This document shows positions 62,842 through 64,000 of a DNA stretch of 64,000 nucleotides, in pieces. The stretch is from assembly GCA_964569715.1 (NCBI GenBank), contig CAZMUD010000001.1, positions 1-64,000 on the forward strand, given 5' to 3'. The DNA comes from CAZMUD01 sp964569715. Its GTDB lineage: Bacteria; Chloroflexota; Dehalococcoidia; Dehalococcoidales; UBA2162. The notes below the pieces were generated by a model, which was given only the letters and a program-made list of their open reading frames with translations, was not told where the DNA came from and made no database searches. Made by a program: the position numbers and the translations under genes. Position 1 is the stretch's first letter. Every line of letters starts with the position of its first letter.

Positions 62842-64000
62842 GTGACGCAGGATAAGCCTTCTCCAACGGTAAATAATGAATATACTGCCGAGGATATTCA
62901 CGTCCTTGGTGACCGGGAAGCGGTGCGCCTGCGACCAGGCATGTACATTGGCAGCACTGACCAGCATGGATTACAGCACCTCGTTTATGAAATCACCTAC
63001 AATAGCATTGATGAAGCCATGGCTGGCTGCTGCGATAAAATCGTAGCCACCATTCAAAATGACAATACCGTTAAGGTTGAAGATAATGGGCGTGGCATTC
63101 CGGTAGAGATTCACCCCACCACCAATATATCAGCCCTAGAGACAGTAATGACCACCCTGCACGCCGGGGCAAAATTTGGTGGCAAGACCTACCAGGTATC
63201 AGGCGGGCTACACGGGGTAGGTGCCTCAGTAGTGAATGCCCTTTCCTCGTGGTTCAAGGTTAGTGTCAGGCGTGATGGCAAGCTTTACGAGCAGGAATAC
63301 CGGCAGGGCATACCACAGAGCGAGGTAACCAAGGTTGGCAAAGCCAGCGATACCGGCACTACCATCACCTTCCTTGCCGATGAGGAGATATTCGGTAAAG
63401 TCAAGTATGATTTTAATGCTCTGAGCGAGCGGCTACGAGAGATGGCTTACCTGAACAAGGGGCTGGAAATATGCCTTAGGGATGAAATGAGGGACAGCGA
63501 AGGGACCTTCTACTTTGAGGGCGGAATTACTAGCTTCGTTCGCCACCTCAACCGAAACCGGGTAGTCCGCCACCGCCAACCTATTTATATCTCTAAAACG
63601 GTAAATGGCACCATAGTTGAGGCATCACTGCAGTATAACGATGGTTTTACCGAGTCCGTCTTTAGCTTTGCTAACTGTGTAAATACCGTAGACGGAGGCA
63701 GTCACCTTACCGGCTTCCGTGCCGCACTGACCCGCGTTCTCAACGACTACGCCCACAAAAACAAGCTGCTTAAAGAGGACGACCCCAATCTGACAGGCGA
63801 GGATGTTAGAGAAGGCCTTACCGCCGTTATTAGCGTTAAACTCACCGAACCACAGTTTGAGGGGCAGACTAAGGCTAAATTGGGTAACCCTGAAGTCAAA
63901 GGCGTGGTGGAGAGTGTAGTGGGCGAGGGTCTATCACTCCACTTGGAGGAGCATCCTGATGCCCTCAAAAGAATTATAGAAAAGTGCCTTCTCGCTGCCA
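62842..64000 (+). CDS. gyrB: DNA gyrase subunit B (3'-truncated by the window edge)
   Basis: A frame from GTG 62842 stays open to the window end (386 full codons). It has the GHKL ATPase signatures LRPGMYIGSTDQHGLQHLVY, EITYNSIDEAMAG (Mg-binding Asn region), VEDNGRGIPVEIHP and YQVSGGLHGVGASVVNAL, then the transducer domain with QTKAKLGNPEVKGVV. These define GyrB/ParE; GyrB is preferred as the common case. The TOPRIM domain lies beyond the edge. It is divergent from rpsL, with a G-rich ribosome site (GGGGGTAAGG) before the GTG. Confidence 0.93.
   Translation, partial: MTQDKPSPTVNNEYTAEDIHVLGDREAVRLRPGMYIGSTDQHGLQHLVYEITYNSIDEAMAGCCDKIVATIQNDNTVKVEDNGRGIPVEIHPTTNISALETVMTTLHAGAKFGGKTYQVSGGLHGVGASVVNALSSWFKVSVRRDGKLYEQEYRQGIPQSEVTKVGKASDTGTTITFLADEEIFGKVKYDFNALSERLREMAYLNKGLEICLRDEMRDSEGTFYFEGGITSFVRHLNRNRVVRHRQPIYISKTVNGTIVEASLQYNDGFTESVFSFANCVNTVDGGSHLTGFRAALTRVLNDYAHKNKLLKEDDPNLTGEDVREGLTAVISVKLTEPQFEGQTKAKLGNPEVKGVVESVVGEGLSLHLEEHPDALKRIIEKCLLAA

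Noticed and set aside
1..64000. tRNA genes, riboswitches and phage or integrase genes
   Set aside because: I looked for T-loop GGTTCRA sequences with acceptor pairing, common riboswitch cores and integrase motifs, and found none that held up by eye. A covariance-model scan would be decisive.

Overview
The window is bacterial and looks chromosomal. Gene content and order suggest a member of the Chloroflexota, probably near the Dehalococcoidia. The grounds are zinc-type uS14, bL36 and uL24, the rny-ymdB-PHP-plsY block, a two-subunit B12 acyl-CoA mutase with MeaB, and a family of GC-rich hairpin repeats between genes. The placement is an inference from family knowledge; no 16S rRNA gene is present. 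I saw no tRNA, rRNA, CRISPR array, intact transposase or riboswitch. A 100-base run of N (54840-54939) marks a scaffold gap, which suggests a draft assembly.

Layout. 1-1.4 kb: zinc-ribbon protein, bS21 and two tandem RRM RNA-binding proteins. 1.7-5 kb: a membrane alpha/beta hydrolase, then a ParA-type ATPase with a small partner, bracketed by a shared 10-bp palindrome. 5-9.1 kb: acyltransferase, GT4 glycosyltransferase, MshD-like double acetyltransferase and LmbE/PIG-L deacetylase, a set resembling the toolkit for mycothiol- or bacillithiol-like thiols. 9.4-12.4 kb: lipoprotein carboxylesterase and a cassette of three small membrane proteins. 12.4-19.5 kb: ogt, a MEDS-RadC fusion, a three-gene sensory operon (PAS histidine kinase and two response regulators) and a stand-alone RadC, with fragments showing that an ogt-tail/radC segment was duplicated. 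19.5-30 kb: dnaE, small envelope and zinc-ribbon proteins, YbjQ between two remnants of a DUF763-like gene, FmdB, an amidohydrolase and nadE.

30-36 kb is housekeeping: recA-recX, rny, ymdB, a PHP phosphoesterase and plsY. 36-39.8 kb holds a B12-dependent acyl-CoA mutase cluster (large subunit, B12 subunit, MeaB) whose active-site residues look like isobutyryl-CoA mutase rather than methylmalonyl-CoA mutase. It lies among eroded genes: an acyl-CoA dehydrogenase with its middle missing, the last residues of an acyl-CoA ligase and a truncated phosphoesterase. 40-41.4 kb: a DNA glycosylase, TrmO and a small cysteine-containing protein.

41.5-62.4 kb is one long leftward ribosomal superoperon. In transcription order it runs rpsL, rpsG, fusA, rpsJ, rplC, rplD, rplW, rplB, rpsS, rplV, rpsC, rplP, rpmC, rpsQ, rplN, rplX, rplE, rpsN, rpsH, rplF, rplR, rpsE, rpmD, rplO, secY, adk, map, infA, rpmJ, rpsM, rpsK, rpsD, rpoA, rplQ, truA, rplM, rpsI. 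Repeat elements sit inside it between rplW and rplB and at the adk/secY junction, and rpsC carries a 41-residue tandem-repeat tail. A divergent gyrB starts at 62.8 kb and runs off the end.

The most distinctive points are the MEDS-RadC fusion, the thiol-like gene set, the isobutyryl-type mutase residues, the seven-copy repeat family that supplies the adk translation start, and the rpsC repeat tail.
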